64,000 nucleotides of DNA, from assembly GCA_011800805.1 (NCBI GenBank), contig MPNW01000123.1, positions 14,356-78,355 of the forward strand, read 5' to 3'. This stretch comes from Hirudo medicinalis (Eukaryota; Annelida; Clitellata; Hirudinida; Hirudinidae). The notes below the pieces were generated by a model. That model saw only the letters and a list, made by a program, of their open reading frames with translations, had not been told where the DNA came from and searched no databases. Positions 62,717 to 64,000 of the stretch are shown one piece after another (position 1 is the stretch's first letter; each line of letters begins with the position of its first letter). The position numbers and the translations under genes were made by a program.

Positions 62717-64000
62717 GTGATTCATCACATTAAGTTATTAGTATTGTTTTGTTTGCTAGAGCAGGTCAGGAAAATTCATCGAATTGAAAATTTGTTGTGG
62801 GAAAATTCATCATCTAAAAATTTTTAGGATTCCAGCTGCCTTCCCTTAGTTTCTGTTGCCCCTCCCTAGACTTTTCAGGTTGGCATTTAATATAAAAAAA
62901 AGTGAAAGAAATTGGCACTGTTTGAGAATCAGTTATCAAGAAGCTGCTTCGGTCACTTTGAACACTGTGACAAATATAACCAAGTGGCTCGACTTCTTTT
63001 TCATGCTTGTTTGCTCAAGATATCATTTCAAGTTTGAAAAAGCAATTTCAGGAAGATTTCTTTGACCTATTTCGTCAAAATAAGACTTCAAAAATCCTTT
63101 TGACTCTCAGTGAAGATTTAATTCCTGACTTACAAATGGAAGTCATCGATTTGCAATATAGTAACAAATAATTGTAATTGATGAAGGAAATTTGATTGAA
63201 TTCTGCAAATGCCTTCCATGTAACGAATTTGTTCATTTAAACAAGTTTGCTCGTGAATTCATATCAGGATTTGTGTGAGAAGAAATTTTCAACGTTTTCT
63301 GTGAAATCTTGCTATTGATCAGCATTACCTGATGAATATTTAAAATTCTTAGTTATTATAGGAACCACAGACTTTGAATAATATTAATAATAATAATAGT
63401 TAATTCATAATGCGCCATCAGATGTATATACATAATGTATGTACATAATGTAGCATCAGAGGCATGTTAACTAAAGTAATTTTGTTGCAACAGTTAAAAA
63501 CCACTTTAATTGTTATCGATATTCTGCAACCTGCATTCTGCTTTGCTTTTCTTAGTTACTCCTCAACAAACAGCCTGTTATTCATTCACTGCATTTTAGC
63601 AAATTTAATTTCCTGTACTTTTGGCCCGCCAAGATTCCATGTGTCAGCAATGTGGCCCTCGGCTAAAAAAAACTTTGGAGACCCATGATGTATTCTGTTA
63701 ACTTTTTCATTAACTTGCTGGTTCTACATTCACTTGCACTTGTTATTGCTCCAGTTATTAGAAATCTTAGTGTTGGATTCGCAAACATTTTGGTGATCTT
63801 ACTTTAAATAAGATCTTTAAACTTGCATGATTATTGGAGATTCACTTTGAAAGCTCTGATTAATGCATGTAATAAACAAGTTAATCAATTTTTACATCAA
63901 TGTTATTTCCCAAAAACTATGGATAAATGTACTTTTTTCTGGAAAACCGTATTCTAAAGGGCATATAATTATTATTCTATATGTATAGCAATTTATTTTC
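62717..64000 (+). other. Kinase intron continuing past the window edge
   Basis: No activation-loop or APE-motif exon is present up to 64000. The sequence is AT-rich with a short ATA-rich run near 63380. It is therefore read as one intron of at least 1.28 kb. Confidence 0.6.

Overview
The window looks like nuclear DNA of an invertebrate animal with a compact, AT-rich genome. Genes are split into short exons with GT-AG introns. There are long AT-rich microsatellites, a tRNA-derived SINE family, LINE remnants and a Tc1-like transposon. The gene set is animal-specific (WWC/KIBRA, an L3MBTL2-type MBT protein, a Src-type kinase, E2F4/5). Two cilium proteins (a CFAP20 relative and CFAP57) imply motile cilia. 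A tunicate or another compact-genome marine invertebrate would fit, but I cannot name the taxon.

Layout, left to right: microsatellites; a divergent CFAP20-family gene (+, 1719-3897); a gene-poor repeat stretch with a 20-bp minisatellite; E2F4/5 (-, 7214-9368); an intronless gene with a GIY-YIG/T5orf172-like C-terminus (+, 10427-11785); CFAP57 (+, 12067-19423); LINE debris; PSMD7/Rpn8 (+, 22432-24284); a four-MBT FCS-finger protein of L3MBTL2/MBTD1 type (+, 25201-30077); a small CRAL-TRIO protein (-, 31961-33134); a KIBRA/WWC protein (+, 34432-51242); a Tc1-like element with matching inverted ends (53125-54712) abutting a LINE fragment; DCAF6 (-, 55554-59911); and the 5' two-thirds of a Src/FRK-like tyrosine kinase (+, from 60447, running off the right edge).

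I joined exons by hand using reading frame, splice signals and remembered family motifs. For each complete multi-exon model the exon lengths sum to a multiple of three and the codon phases agree across introns: CFAP20-like 195 aa, E2F 462, CFAP57 1221, PSMD7 337, MBT protein 720, CRAL-TRIO 222, KIBRA 1495, DCAF6 799. Splice ends remain predictions.

The genes do not form one pathway. The E2F/T5orf172-like, CRAL-TRIO/KIBRA and DCAF6/kinase pairs are head-to-head and may share promoter regions. PSMD7 (proteasome lid) and DCAF6 (CUL4 receptor) both act in ubiquitin-dependent turnover, E2F and the MBT protein in transcription and chromatin, and KIBRA and the kinase in cortical signalling. The most interesting points are the intronless nuclease-like gene, the KIBRA protein whose WW domains have decayed while it carries PPxY-type motifs, two likely GC-AG introns, and a perfect 64-bp inverted repeat in the kinase gene.
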